From contig CACLRL010000010.1 of the NCBI GenBank assembly GCA_902609285.1, positions 1-40,910 of the forward strand: a stretch of DNA of 40,910 nt, read 5' to 3'. Source of the DNA: an uncultured Candidatus Actinomarina sp. GTDB taxonomy: Bacteria; Actinomycetota; Acidimicrobiia; Actinomarinales; Actinomarinaceae. Below are positions 9,039 to 18,231 of the stretch, in pieces (positions within the stretch are counted from its first letter, which is position 1; the number at the start of each line of letters is the position of its first letter). The position numbers and the translations under genes are program-made. The notes under the pieces are model-generated. The model was not told the origin of the DNA. It saw only the letters and a list, made by a program, of their open reading frames with translations, and did not search any database.

Positions 9039-11726
9039 ATGTCCAAACCTTTAGTTATAGTTGAGTCACCAACAAAAGTTAAGACTATATCAAGAATTCT
9101 TGGTGATGAATATGTAGTTAAATCAAGCGTAGGTCATATTAGAGATCTTCCAAGAAACACAAAATCAATTCCTTCTTCATTTAAAAAAGAAGATATTCTT
9201 TGGGGTGCTGTAAAGCCAAATCAATTTGAAAACATATATGTGATACCAGAAGATAGAAAAAAAATAGTAAATGAATTAAAAGACTTGGCCGATAAAGCAC
9301 CAGACGTCTACTTAGCTACTGATGATGACAGGGAAGGTGAAGCAATTGCATATCACCTAAAGGAATCTCTTGAATTAAAAAATGAACCTAAACGAATTAA
9401 ATTTAATGAAATTACAGATACTGCTGTGCTTAATGCAATGAAAAATCCCGAAAAAATTGATATTGGAAAGTTTAAATCTTACGAAGCAAGAAGAACGCTT
9501 GACAGAATGATTGGTTATGAAATATCACCAAAATTACGAGATCTAGGAGGGGCGTTTATTTCTACTGGAAGAGTTCAAGGACCAGCAATTAGATTGATTG
9601 TTGAAAGAGAAGAGGAGCGTTTAAGTTTTATTAAATCTGAATATTTTGAAATTAAGGCTGATTGTAAGAGTTTAGGGTTCGAATTTAAATCAAATCTTAA
9701 ATCTTTAAATGGCATAAAAATTTCAACCTCTAAAGATTTTGATAAAGAAGGAAAAAAAATTTCAAAGGATAGAAGATATTTGAATGAGGAAGAGGCGAGA
9801 GACATTGTTAACATACTTAAAAATTCTGTAGCAAATATATCAAATATTAAAGAGTCTCAAAGAACTGGGAAGCCTCCAAAACCCTTTAAAACAACAAGTT
9901 TGCAAACGTCTGCAAGAAATAATCTGGGATTTCAACCAGGCAAAACCATGGGTATTGCACAAAAACTTTATCAAGAGGGATTAATAACATATATGAGAAC
10001 AGACTCAATTAGGCTTTCAGATATTGCAATAAAAGCTTCTAGAAAATATATTGAGTCAAATTTTAGTAAAGAACATCTTCCTTCTACACCAAATTATTTT
10101 GGCGATAGCAAAAATGCTCAAGCAGCTCATGAAGCTATTAGGCCATCAGGTGAAAAATTTAAAACGCCTGAAGAGTTATTAAATAAATATAAAGAAGACA
10201 GTGATGAGTATAGGCTTTACGAACTAATTTTTAATATAACCATCGCGTCACAAATGTCAGAAGCTAGAGGAGTAACAAAAACGATAGACATAGAAGTAAA
10301 CGATGAGATTTATGAAACTATTTTATTAGGGATATCTGGGACAACTTGGGTTTTTGGAGGATACAGAGATATAGCTAAAAACCTAAGTGAACAATCACAG
10401 GAGCTACCAAATTTAAAAAAAGGTGATAAAGTCGAAATAATTAATTCAGAATACGAACAAAAATTTACAAATCCACCAAATAGATATTCCTCAACATCAC
10501 TTATTAATAAATTAGAAGAACTTGGTATTGGGAGGCCATCAACATACGTTTCAATAATCCAAAGCATAACATCAGTTTTTATAAATTCAGATTCAAGCTT
10601 GAAACCCAGAATAATAGCAATGGCAATGATTAATAATTTTATGAAACCTTATTTTGATCCCTACATAAATTATAAATTTTCAAAGGAAATGGAAGATAAG
10701 TTAGATGAAATATTAGAAAGTAAATCACCTGAAGATGCAAAAATAGATTTCTTAAAAGATTCCTATGAGAAAATTCAAAAACATGTAAACAAATATGGTG
10801 AGCCTGACCCGATTTCCCTAACTTCATATCCGCTTCCATTTGATACTCGATATGTTCTAAAAACTGGTCGCGTCCAGGATAGAATCGCCTATCCATATTT
10901 ACAGAGAGATGATGACTTTTATATAGGCTTACCACCTGACATAACTATCGAAGAACTAGATGAAACCTATATAAATGAAGGTGAAAAACAACAAGAAGCA
11001 AATCTTCTTAAAGAGCGTAGAGTTTGTGATTGTAAAGAATGTGAAACTCCTATCTTTATAAAACTTGGTCCTGGCGGAGGATATTATTTTCAACACGGCA
11101 TAAAAGAAAAGGGAATTAGGCAACCAAAATGTCTCTATAGGAATATGATAGGACCTATTTTCGAAGATGAAGATCCTGACTTACTTGGTCCTGAAGATGC
11201 ATATAAAAGGTTTAATTTGTCGACCAAAAACCCACGTCTTGTATGTCAAGAAAATGGCTGGAGTTATATGACAGCTGTAGGACCTTATGGAGGATTTGCA
11301 ATTAAACAGAGAAATCGAGAAGTTTTTGATATTAATGATCTTAAGGAAATGAAAAAAAACGAAATAATAGAACTAGTTAACTCTGAAAAATACCAAAAAA
11401 TTATGAACTTGATTAATGGAGAAAGAAAAAATATTCCTAAGAGTTTAAACAAAGATGAACTCCTCGAAAGAATTAAGGAAACATATTTGATTAATGAAAA
11501 GAGTATTAAAAAGTTATCAAAAGATAGTTTGGTAAACTTGGCAAAACTTCTAGACATTGTTTTCTATAGAGGAAGATTCAGAATGAAAACTGAGGATGCA
11601 ACAAAAAATAATTTGATTAATAAAATAGTTATTGATAAAAAAAATAAACCGCTAGAAACACCCCAAAAAGCTTTAACTATTGATAGTTCTGAAATTTTAA
11701 ATGTATTTGGCGATAGTAATAACTAA
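9039..11726 (+). CDS. topA: DNA topoisomerase I (type IA)
   Basis: TopA relaxes negative supercoils through a transient 5'-phosphotyrosine bond. The 895-residue protein begins with the TOPRIM motif PLVIVESPTKVKTI, carries DDDREGE at 95-101 and the active-site Tyr318 in ITYMRTDS. GRVQG (178-182) and GRPSTYVSII are other type IA landmarks. The C-terminal region should contain topoisomerase C-repeats of the actinobacterial kind (usually xLGxDPETGxPI...GRYGPYV). In the first repeat the DPETG stretch is replaced by a Cys cluster: Cys663, Cys665, Cys668, with Cys698 and Cys736 downstream. Later repeats (GPYGGFAIK) are partly recognisable. The start has a possible -10 TACTGT at 9020-9025 and a very short leader. 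Stop is 7 bases from the convergent glycosyltransferase gene. Confidence 0.95.
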   Translation: MSKPLVIVESPTKVKTISRILGDEYVVKSSVGHIRDLPRNTKSIPSSFKKEDILWGAVKPNQFENIYVIPEDRKKIVNELKDLADKAPDVYLATDDDREGEAIAYHLKESLELKNEPKRIKFNEITDTAVLNAMKNPEKIDIGKFKSYEARRTLDRMIGYEISPKLRDLGGAFISTGRVQGPAIRLIVEREEERLSFIKSEYFEIKADCKSLGFEFKSNLKSLNGIKISTSKDFDKEGKKISKDRRYLNEEEARDIVNILKNSVANISNIKESQRTGKPPKPFKTTSLQTSARNNLGFQPGKTMGIAQKLYQEGLITYMRTDSIRLSDIAIKASRKYIESNFSKEHLPSTPNYFGDSKNAQAAHEAIRPSGEKFKTPEELLNKYKEDSDEYRLYELIFNITIASQMSEARGVTKTIDIEVNDEIYETILLGISGTTWVFGGYRDIAKNLSEQSQELPNLKKGDKVEIINSEYEQKFTNPPNRYSSTSLINKLEELGIGRPSTYVSIIQSITSVFINSDSSLKPRIIAMAMINNFMKPYFDPYINYKFSKEMEDKLDEILESKSPEDAKIDFLKDSYEKIQKHVNKYGEPDPISLTSYPLPFDTRYVLKTGRVQDRIAYPYLQRDDDFYIGLPPDITIEELDETYINEGEKQQEANLLKERRVCDCKECETPIFIKLGPGGGYYFQHGIKEKGIRQPKCLYRNMIGPIFEDEDPDLLGPEDAYKRFNLSTKNPRLVCQENGWSYMTAVGPYGGFAIKQRNREVFDINDLKEMKKNEIIELVNSEKYQKIMNLINGERKNIPKSLNKDELLERIKETYLINEKSIKKLSKDSLVNLAKLLDIVFYRGRFRMKTEDATKNNLINKIVIDKKNKPLETPQKALTIDSSEILNVFGDSNN

Positions 11727-11733
11727 AAATTAT

Positions 11734-12801
11734 TCATATATTTGATTCAATTTTATCTATCAATTTTTCCCAGTTATAAAAGTCACCAACAAACTTTCTA
11801 CCTTCTAATCCAAACTCTTCAATCTTTTCAGGGTTATTTATAAAATAAAGGATTGACTCCTTAAGTATTTTTTTATCCCCAGCTACAAATCCAGTTTTAC
11901 CAGGAATAATTGTTTCAATTGCGCCTCCAGACGCACCTACAATTACTGGAACTCCGTAGCTTGCTGCTTCTAAATAAACTAATCCAAGACCTTCAAACTC
12001 AATTCCAAAATATTTTGACTGAGATGGCATAGCGAATATATCAATTGATTTGTAAAAGTTAGAAAGATCGTCTTCACCTTCGTCCTTTAAGAAAGAAATG
12101 TCAGCAGCAGATACGTTTGATAATTTCTTTAAATAATTTTCTTGTTTTCCGAATCCAAATATTTTTAGCTCAATTGGAATACCTGCTTCTCTGATTTCGT
12201 GAGTTACATCAATCAGCCAATTTATTTTTTTTCTAGAAACAAGTCGACTCACAACTCCAATAGTTATTTTTTCATTTACTTCGTATTCTTTTTCAAAATT
12301 TGGTATATCAATTCCTGCACCAATATTATGGATTTGAGTCTCTGTTATATCTTCTAACTTTTTACGTGAAAAATCACTTACTGTAAAAATTTTATTCAAA
12401 TTATTAAGATTTTTTTTCAATATTGTTCTAATGATTGGAAAATAATTTAAAACATTAAATTCTGCACCGTGGCAAATCATAAATTGTGGAATTTTCACAT
12501 TTTTAGGCGAATCGGGAATGTCTAATTTGTTTAATTTATTTACAAATAGAAAATTTGGGTTGCTTGAGCCATGTAAGATAATGTCAAACTTATTTTCATT
12601 TATTATTTTTTGTACATCTGAGAATACTTTATTTGGATTCCACAAAAAATTTTCAGTTGATTTAAAAGTGTTCTCACCAGTAACCCATTTAGGTCCATAC
12701 ACAAAAATATTATTTTTCGAATTTTCTGAAAGATTTGAAAGGTAGGTAGTAATCCCACCTTTTTTTGGTTTCCAGTCGTTAGTAATGAGTAAAATATTCA
12801 T
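11734..12801 (-). CDS. GT4 glycosyltransferase, PimB-like
   Basis: The protein (355 residues) is a GT-B fold, retaining glycosyltransferase of family GT4. The N-terminal Rossmann domain begins MNILLITNDWKPKKGGITTYL, whose GG loop contacts the donor. GAGIDIPNF (161-169) is the hinge region. The second domain has VSRLVSRKK (184-192), with the Arg and Lys that bind the diphosphate, and the EX7E motif EGLGLVYLE (Glu270, Glu278). GASGGA (289-294) follows. The closest pattern I recall is PimB', the GDP-mannose-dependent mannosyltransferase of actinobacterial phosphatidylinositol mannosides, which reads EGLGIVYLEA...GDSGGA. The acceptor is not proven. It lies 30 bases downstream of hppA on the same strand. 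Confidence 0.8.
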   Translation of the reverse strand: MNILLITNDWKPKKGGITTYLSNLSENSKNNIFVYGPKWVTGENTFKSTENFLWNPNKVFSDVQKIINENKFDIILHGSSNPNFLFVNKLNKLDIPDSPKNVKIPQFMICHGAEFNVLNYFPIIRTILKKNLNNLNKIFTVSDFSRKKLEDITETQIHNIGAGIDIPNFEKEYEVNEKITIGVVSRLVSRKKINWLIDVTHEIREAGIPIELKIFGFGKQENYLKKLSNVSAADISFLKDEGEDDLSNFYKSIDIFAMPSQSKYFGIEFEGLGLVYLEAASYGVPVIVGASGGAIETIIPGKTGFVAGDKKILKESILYFINNPEKIEEFGLEGRKFVGDFYNWEKLIDKIESNI

Positions 12802-12831
12802 TTGTTGAAATTTATGTGTTTAAATATGTTA

Positions 12832-14877
12832 TCAAAAAGCTGATGCAAATATAAGACTTACTATTGTCATGACTTTAATAACGATATTCATTGCCGGTCC
12901 TGAAGTATCTTTGAATGGATCTCCAATGGTATCCCCTATAACAGCTGCCTTATGTTCTTCAGATCCCTTACCAGCACCGCCACCTGCTTCAATATATTTT
13001 TTTGCATTGTCCCAAGCGCCACCGGAGTTAGCCATAAATATCGCAAGCAAAAATCCAGTTACGAGAGCACCAGCTAAAAAACCACCTAAGGCTTCTTTAT
13101 TCCAAAACCCGATTACTAGAGGTAGAACAATTGCTAATCCGCCTGGAAGCAGCATTTCCCTTAATGCCGCTGTGGTAGCAATGTCTACACACTCTTCATA
13201 TTCAGGAACGACACCCTCTTTACCTTCTCTTAATCCAGGTATTTCTCTAAATTGCCTTCTTACCTCTTCAATCATTTTAAAGGCAGCTCTTCCTACAGCA
13301 TTTATTGTCATTGCTGCAAACAAAAATGGGAACATCCCACCTAGAAACAATCCAAGAGTAACTTCTACTTTTGTAATGTTTAATCCAGATTCAGCCAATC
13401 CTGCACTTTGTACAAATGCAGAAAATAAAGCTAGAGCTGTTACAGCAGCTGATCCAATTGCAAACCCTTTTGCGATAGCTGCGGTTGTGTTTCCTAGAGA
13501 ATCTAATTCATCTGTGGCTTTTCTTACTTCAGGATCCAAATGTGCCATTTCTGCTATACCTCCTGCATTGTCTGCAATAGGTCCGTAAGCATCCACTGCT
13601 ACGGTGATACCCAATGTTGCTAAAACTCCAATAGCTGCAACTGCAACTCCGTATATTCCACCACCATCACCTAAAGCCCAATCTCCTGCTGTATAAGCTC
13701 CAAAAACTCCAAAAACAACAACAATTACTGAGAAAGCTGCAGATCTCATACCTTCTGATATTCCTGAAAGTACAAGAGTGGCCGGTCCCGTCTTTGCTTG
13801 ATCAGCAATGTTTTTAACAATTGAGTGATGATCTGATGTAAACCATTCTGAAATTTGACCTACAGTTATTCCTACTAATAAACCAATTATTACCGAGAAA
13901 AAAAGGCCGATTGGGTTTTCAGAGTAATCCGAAAACATTGTGTTGGAAAGAAAGAAAACTCCTATAGCGGTTAAAGCTGCCGCTGAATAAGTCCCTCTAT
14001 GTAAAGCTTGTGCAAGTTTTCCCTCTTTTGGTACTACAAGAAATGAGGAAACGATTGAAGCTAGCATTCCAATAGTGCCAACAGCAAGTGGAAAAAATAA
14101 TAGCGAAGGCAATGTCTCTGAATTAGAAAACACTATTGCAGCATAAGCTAATGGTGCAACTAGTGACCCAACATAGCTCTCAAATAAGTCTGCACCCATA
14201 CCAGCTACATCTCCAACATTGTCACCAACGTTATCAGCAATAGTTGCAGGATTTCTAGGATCGTCTTCTGGAATTCCGGCCTCTACTTTTCCGACTAAAT
14301 CAGCTCCAACATCAGCAGCTTTTGTGTAAATTCCTCCTCCAACTCTTGCAAAAAGAGCAATCGAAGAACCGCCTAAACCGATTGCGGCCAAAATATCATA
14401 AGCATTTTCAAGTTCCAATAGGTCAACAAAAATCCAATATCCAAGACCTACCCCCAACAAACCTAAGCCAGCAACCGAAAAACCCATCACCGCTCCACCT
14501 CTGAATGCGACTGGTAAAGCCTTTAGGGTTCCTCCATCTCTTGCAGCTTCTGTTGTTCTTCCATTAGCTGCAGTTGCTATTCTCATTCCAATAAATCCAG
14601 CTAACGATGAAAATAATGCACCACCAATGAAAGATACAGATCCCCAAACTCCGAGATCAGTAAGAGTTGGGATTAAAATAGCTAAAACTATGACAAAAAT
14701 ACTTATCCATGAATATTGTCTTTTCAAGAATGCCATGGATCCTTTTCTGATTGCATCGGAAAGATTACTAACTTTTTCATCAGAAACATTTATAGACAAT
14801 ATTCTATTTGAAAAATAAGCTGCCAAAAGCAAGCCCATAATTGCCGCAACTATAGATCCTTGATAGTTTAAAAGCAT
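12832..14877 (-). CDS. hppA: Membrane-bound cation-pumping pyrophosphatase, K+-dependent type
   Basis: This 681-residue protein of about 16 membrane helices couples pyrophosphate hydrolysis to export of H+ and/or Na+. The signature DVGADLVGKVEAG (189-201) is followed by DDPRNPATIADNVGDNVGD (205-223) and GADLFESY (228-235). GNTTAAIAKG at 462-471 has Ala where K+-independent enzymes have Lys, so by family knowledge it should need K+. The ion-gate Glu233 lies in DLFESY, the position known from the Na+-pumping Thermotoga enzyme rather than the plant H+ pump, where it is one helical turn later. Na+ transport or dual Na+/H+ transport is therefore possible. A strong G-rich ribosome-binding site (GGGGGAA, 14889-14883) lies 7 bases before the ATG. 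The antiporter gene ends 59 bases upstream. Confidence 0.95.
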   Translation of the reverse strand: MLLNYQGSIVAAIMGLLLAAYFSNRILSINVSDEKVSNLSDAIRKGSMAFLKRQYSWISIFVIVLAILIPTLTDLGVWGSVSFIGGALFSSLAGFIGMRIATAANGRTTEAARDGGTLKALPVAFRGGAVMGFSVAGLGLLGVGLGYWIFVDLLELENAYDILAAIGLGGSSIALFARVGGGIYTKAADVGADLVGKVEAGIPEDDPRNPATIADNVGDNVGDVAGMGADLFESYVGSLVAPLAYAAIVFSNSETLPSLLFFPLAVGTIGMLASIVSSFLVVPKEGKLAQALHRGTYSAAALTAIGVFFLSNTMFSDYSENPIGLFFSVIIGLLVGITVGQISEWFTSDHHSIVKNIADQAKTGPATLVLSGISEGMRSAAFSVIVVVFGVFGAYTAGDWALGDGGGIYGVAVAAIGVLATLGITVAVDAYGPIADNAGGIAEMAHLDPEVRKATDELDSLGNTTAAIAKGFAIGSAAVTALALFSAFVQSAGLAESGLNITKVEVTLGLFLGGMFPFLFAAMTINAVGRAAFKMIEEVRRQFREIPGLREGKEGVVPEYEECVDIATTAALREMLLPGGLAIVLPLVIGFWNKEALGGFLAGALVTGFLLAIFMANSGGAWDNAKKYIEAGGGAGKGSEEHKAAVIGDTIGDPFKDTSGPAMNIVIKVMTIVSLIFASAF

Positions 14878-14936
14878 TTGTATTCCCCCAAATTATTGAA
14901 TAAATATATATTAATTAGATTAATTCTTTTTGTTAG

Positions 14937-16163
14937 TCATTCTACAACAGGTGTTTCAAATCTTTCATCGTCATCTCTTTCGGAAATTGGAACTTTTTGT
15001 AAAATTCTATTTAATAATATTGGTGCAATTACAGTTGTTACTATGACCATCCAAATAATTATGGAGATAATATCTTCGGTGATTATTGAAGATAATGTTG
15101 TTGTAGCAACAGCGACAAAAATAAGACCTACTTCGCCTCTTGGTGACATCCCAATTCCAATCAAAGAAGTATTGAATCCTTTACCCATAGCACCTAGGGC
15201 TGAAACATACTTCCCTACAAACGCTAATAAACTGACCAACATTCCATATAGAAAAATTTCCAATGAAGCCAGTGTCTGAATGTTTACTTCCGAACCAATA
15301 TAAACAAAAAATATTGGAACTAACAAGAAGTTCAAAGGCTTCATTTCTTCTCTAATCCTGTGTGTCATTTTAGATTCTGCGGCGATTACTCCTCCAGCAA
15401 AAGCTCCAACAATTGGATGTAGCCCAACAAAGTGAGCAGCAGCACCTAATAACATTGCAAAAATAAAGCTTCCAGTTACAAATGTACCTGGAGAGGGGAT
15501 TTTTACTAAGAAGTTAAAAACTATTGGAGAAATTTTTCTACCAATGACTACGACTGCAATTAAAAATCCTATGGCCTTGCCGCTAATAATTGCTAAATCA
15601 ATAAGAGCAAAATCTCCTGAACTAGTAAGAAGTCCAGCAACAACAGTCAGAATAAGTAATCCTAAAATATCGTCGACAACTGCTGCTCCAATAATTGTTT
15701 TAGCTTCTTTTGTTTTAAGGGCGCCCAAATCCCCAAATACTCTTGCGGTGATTCCAACAGATGTTGCTGTCATGGCAGCCCCAACAAATAGGGCAACTTC
15801 AAATTGATTAACTCCACCTAAACCGAGTGCATAAATCGATCCAAAACCAAGTGCAAATGGGGCAACAACACCTATTAGTGCGACGATTATTGAGGTTGAT
15901 CCAAGCTCTACAAACTCTTCTAAGTTAGTTTCTAATCCAACTTCAAATAATAAAAGAACAACTCCAATTTCGGCAAGAGTAGAAATTACATCACCCTTTT
16001 CAAAATGTGGCAACAATCCAAGACCGTAATATCCAATAATGATTCCAGCCACTAGCTCTCCAATAACTGCTGGCTGATTTATTCTTCTCATTAACTCAGC
16101 GCCAAATTTTGCAGCAACTAAAATTATTGCTATTTCTAAAAATTTTTCAATAATTGTTTCCAT
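14937..16163 (-). CDS. Cation:proton antiporter, CPA2 family
   Basis: This 408-residue membrane protein has about 12-13 hydrophobic helices of the Na+/H+ exchanger (CPA2, KefB/GerN/NapA) fold. Asp164-Asp165 in GAAVVDDILGLL form the paired-acid motif of electrogenic members such as NapA. RINQPAVIGELVAGIIIG (27-44) and GVVLLLFEVGLETN (67-80) are typical of the first helices. There is no C-terminal TrkA-N or RCK domain, so ligand gating of the Kef kind is unlikely. The ion may be Na+ or K+. The neighbouring pyrophosphatase on the same strand could supply or use the same gradient. The upstream region (16164-16244) is shared with divergent leuC. Confidence 0.88.
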   Translation of the reverse strand: METIIEKFLEIAIILVAAKFGAELMRRINQPAVIGELVAGIIIGYYGLGLLPHFEKGDVISTLAEIGVVLLLFEVGLETNLEEFVELGSTSIIVALIGVVAPFALGFGSIYALGLGGVNQFEVALFVGAAMTATSVGITARVFGDLGALKTKEAKTIIGAAVVDDILGLLILTVVAGLLTSSGDFALIDLAIISGKAIGFLIAVVVIGRKISPIVFNFLVKIPSPGTFVTGSFIFAMLLGAAAHFVGLHPIVGAFAGGVIAAESKMTHRIREEMKPLNFLLVPIFFVYIGSEVNIQTLASLEIFLYGMLVSLLAFVGKYVSALGAMGKGFNTSLIGIGMSPRGEVGLIFVAVATTTLSSIITEDIISIIIWMVIVTTVIAPILLNRILQKVPISERDDDERFETPVVE

Positions 16164-16227
16164 GATGGTCTAGTTTAAATGAGAAGTGAATAAATGATAA
16201 TGATTAAAACTTAAAGTAGAAAAATAA

Positions 16228-16233
16228 TATAAT
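16228..16233 (+). promoter_or_regulatory. -10 box of leuCD
   Basis: A perfect TATAAT lies 11 bases before the leuC ATG. A weak -35 (TTAAAA, about 16204-16209) is 18 bases upstream. Transcription would start near 16240, leaving a leader of about four bases. I see no leader peptide or attenuator in the short intergenic region. Confidence 0.55.
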
Positions 16234-16244
16234 TTGTTAATAAT

Positions 16245-17642
16245 ATGGGAAAAACATTATTTGAAAAAATTTGGGATAACCACCTTGTAGCTTCTATAGA
16301 CAAAAGTACAAATTTAATATTTGTAGATTTGCATCTCGTACATGAAGTTACCTCTCCCCAAGCTTTTGATAGTCTGAGAATAGCCGGCAGGAAAGTAAAA
16401 TATCCTGAATTAACTCTTGCAACAGTTGACCATGGTGTACCAACATCAAATAGATTACTTGGTATAAAAGATCCCTTATCAAAAATACAAATCGATGCGT
16501 TAGAAAATAATTGTGAGGAGTTCGGTGTTACATTGTTTGGAATAAATGATCCCCGTCAGGGTATCGTTCATGTAATCGGACCTGAGCAAGGTATAACACA
16601 GCCTGGAATGACAATTGTATGTGGGGACAGTCATACGGCTACTCATGGTGCATTTGGAGCGCTAGCGTTTGGCATTGGGACGTCTGAAGTTGAACATGTT
16701 CTTGCTACTCAAACCTTAGCAATGGCAAAGCCAAAAACGATGAAAGTTGAAGTCGTTGGAGATGTTTCTGATGGTGTAGGGCCAAAAGATATAATATTAG
16801 GAATTATTAGAAAAATTGGTACGGGTGGTGGAGCTGGACATGTTATTGAGTACGTTGGTGACGTAATAAAAAATATGAGCATGGAAAATAGAATGACTAT
16901 TTGTAACATGTCAATAGAAGGCGGTGCAAGAGCAGGAATGATTGCACCTGATGAAACAACTTTTAATTATTTAAAAGATAAAAATTTTGCTCCAAAAAAC
17001 AAAGATTGGGATGATGCAATTAGAGAGTGGAGTGATCTTTATTCTGATAATGATGCAGTGTTTGATAAGGTCGTAACTATAAATGCTAGTGATCTTGAAC
17101 CCTCTATTTCATGGGGTACAAATCCTTCACAGGTAATTTTTGTAAATGATACTATTCCATATCCTGAAGATTTTAAAGATGAATCTGACAAAGAGGCAGC
17201 AAGTAGAGCTCTGGAATATATGGATTTGCAAGCTGGAGAAAAAATAAACGAAATTAATTTGGATAGAGTGTTCATTGGTAGTTGCACAAACGGTCGTATT
17301 GAAGATTTAAGAGAAGCTGCTCAAATAGTAAAAGGAAAAAAAGTTGCAAAAACTGTAGGTGCAATGGTTGTACCTGGTTCCACCCTTGTAAAAAATCAAG
17401 CAGAGGAAGAAGGTTTGGACAAAATTTTTATTGAAGCAGGATTTGATTGGCGTGAGGCAGGATGCTCTATGTGTCTTGGTATGAATCCAGATATATTAAA
17501 TCCAGGAGAGAGATGTGCATCAACATCAAATCGAAACTACGAGGGAAGACAGGGTGCCGGAGGAAGAACTCATTTAGTAAGTCCAAAAATGGCAGCTGCA
17601 GCTGCACTGCATGGAAAATTTGTTGATATTAGAGATCTTTAA
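16245..17642 (+). CDS. leuC: 3-isopropylmalate dehydratase large subunit
   Basis: LeuC with LeuD isomerises 2-isopropylmalate to 3-isopropylmalate in leucine synthesis, using a [4Fe-4S] cluster. The 465-residue length is typical. The cluster cysteines are Cys347 in [11 protein letters not shown], and Cys407 and Cys410 in [17 protein letters not shown] (62-67), [20 protein letters not shown] (126-145) and the C-terminal [10 protein letters not shown] are aconitase-family landmarks. leuD follows after one base, so the subunits are cotranscribed. No other leu gene is in the window. Confidence 0.97.
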   Translation: MGKTLFEKIWDNHLVASIDKSTNLIFVDLHLVHEVTSPQAFDSLRIAGRKVKYPELTLATVDHGVPTSNRLLGIKDPLSKIQIDALENNCEEFGVTLFGINDPRQGIVHVIGPEQGITQPGMTIVCGDSHTATHGAFGALAFGIGTSEVEHVLATQTLAMAKPKTMKVEVVGDVSDGVGPKDIILGIIRKIGTGGGAGHVIEYVGDVIKNMSMENRMTICNMSIEGGARAGMIAPDETTFNYLKDKNFAPKNKDWDDAIREWSDLYSDNDAVFDKVVTINASDLEPSISWGTNPSQVIFVNDTIPYPEDFKDESDKEAASRALEYMDLQAGEKINEINLDRVFIGSCTNGRIEDLREAAQIVKGKKVAKTVGAMVVPGSTLVKNQAEEEGLDKIFIEAGFDWREAGCSMCLGMNPDILNPGERCASTSNRNYEGRQGAGGRTHLVSPKMAAAAALHGKFVDIRDL

Positions 17643-17643
17643 A

Positions 17644-18231
17644 ATGAAAAAAATAAATGATATAAGTTCAACAATGCTTCCTTTAAATATGTCTAATGTT
17701 GATACAGATCAAATTATGCCAAAACAATTTCTTAAGCGGGTTGAAAGATCGGGCTATGGTGAGTTTTTATTTTTTGATTGGAAAAAGGATCCAGATTTTT
17801 CACTTAACAAAAAAGAATATCAAGGATCAAAAGTTTTAGTAGCAGGAGATAATTTTGGAACTGGTTCATCACGAGAACATGCTCCTTGGGGCCTACAAGA
17901 TTGGGGATTCGATGCAATCATTTCAACCAAATTTGCAGATATATTTAAATTAAATTCTATAAATATAGGACTTTTACCAATTGAAGCATCTTTACAAAAT
18001 GTTGAGGGTCTCTTTGAAAAAATTGAGAAAGATCCAAGCACAAATATACAGATATCAGTTGATAACAAATCTGTTAAATGTGAGGAAATTGAATTTATGT
18101 TTGATTTGGATGACTTCTCGCAAAAAAGAATTTTAGAAGGACTAGATAAAATTGATATTACCCTTGATTATATGAGTGATATTGAAAACTTTAATGAATC
18201 AAGAAAAAATTGGAAACCTAAACTAGCTTAG
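17644..18231 (+). CDS. leuD: 3-isopropylmalate dehydratase small subunit
   Basis: LeuD is the swivelling domain that completes the isopropylmalate isomerase active site. I place the start at the ATG one base after the leuC stop, giving 195 residues (MKKINDISSTML...). A longer frame from 17611 would overlap leuC without family support. NVDTDQIMPKQFL and the substrate-loop GTGSSREHAPWGLQDWGFDAI are diagnostic. The 3' end overlaps convergent ald by 14 bases. Confidence 0.96.
   Translation: MKKINDISSTMLPLNMSNVDTDQIMPKQFLKRVERSGYGEFLFFDWKKDPDFSLNKKEYQGSKVLVAGDNFGTGSSREHAPWGLQDWGFDAIISTKFADIFKLNSINIGLLPIEASLQNVEGLFEKIEKDPSTNIQISVDNKSVKCEEIEFMFDLDDFSQKRILEGLDKIDITLDYMSDIENFNESRKNWKPKLA

Noticed and set aside
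12869-13588. Long antisense open frame (239 codons) opposite hppA
   Set aside because: It lies within a highly conserved gene, has repetitive Ser/Pro/Ala composition typical of a mirror frame, and shows no recognisable domain or start signal.
14878-15279. Plus-strand frame of 133 codons antisense to the antiporter
   Set aside because: It covers the C-terminal part of an intact CPA2 gene, and its composition looks like a shadow frame.
17611-17643. Longer N-terminus of leuD inside leuC
   Set aside because: The extra 11 codons are leuC sequence in another frame and LeuD proteins start at the MKKIN position.
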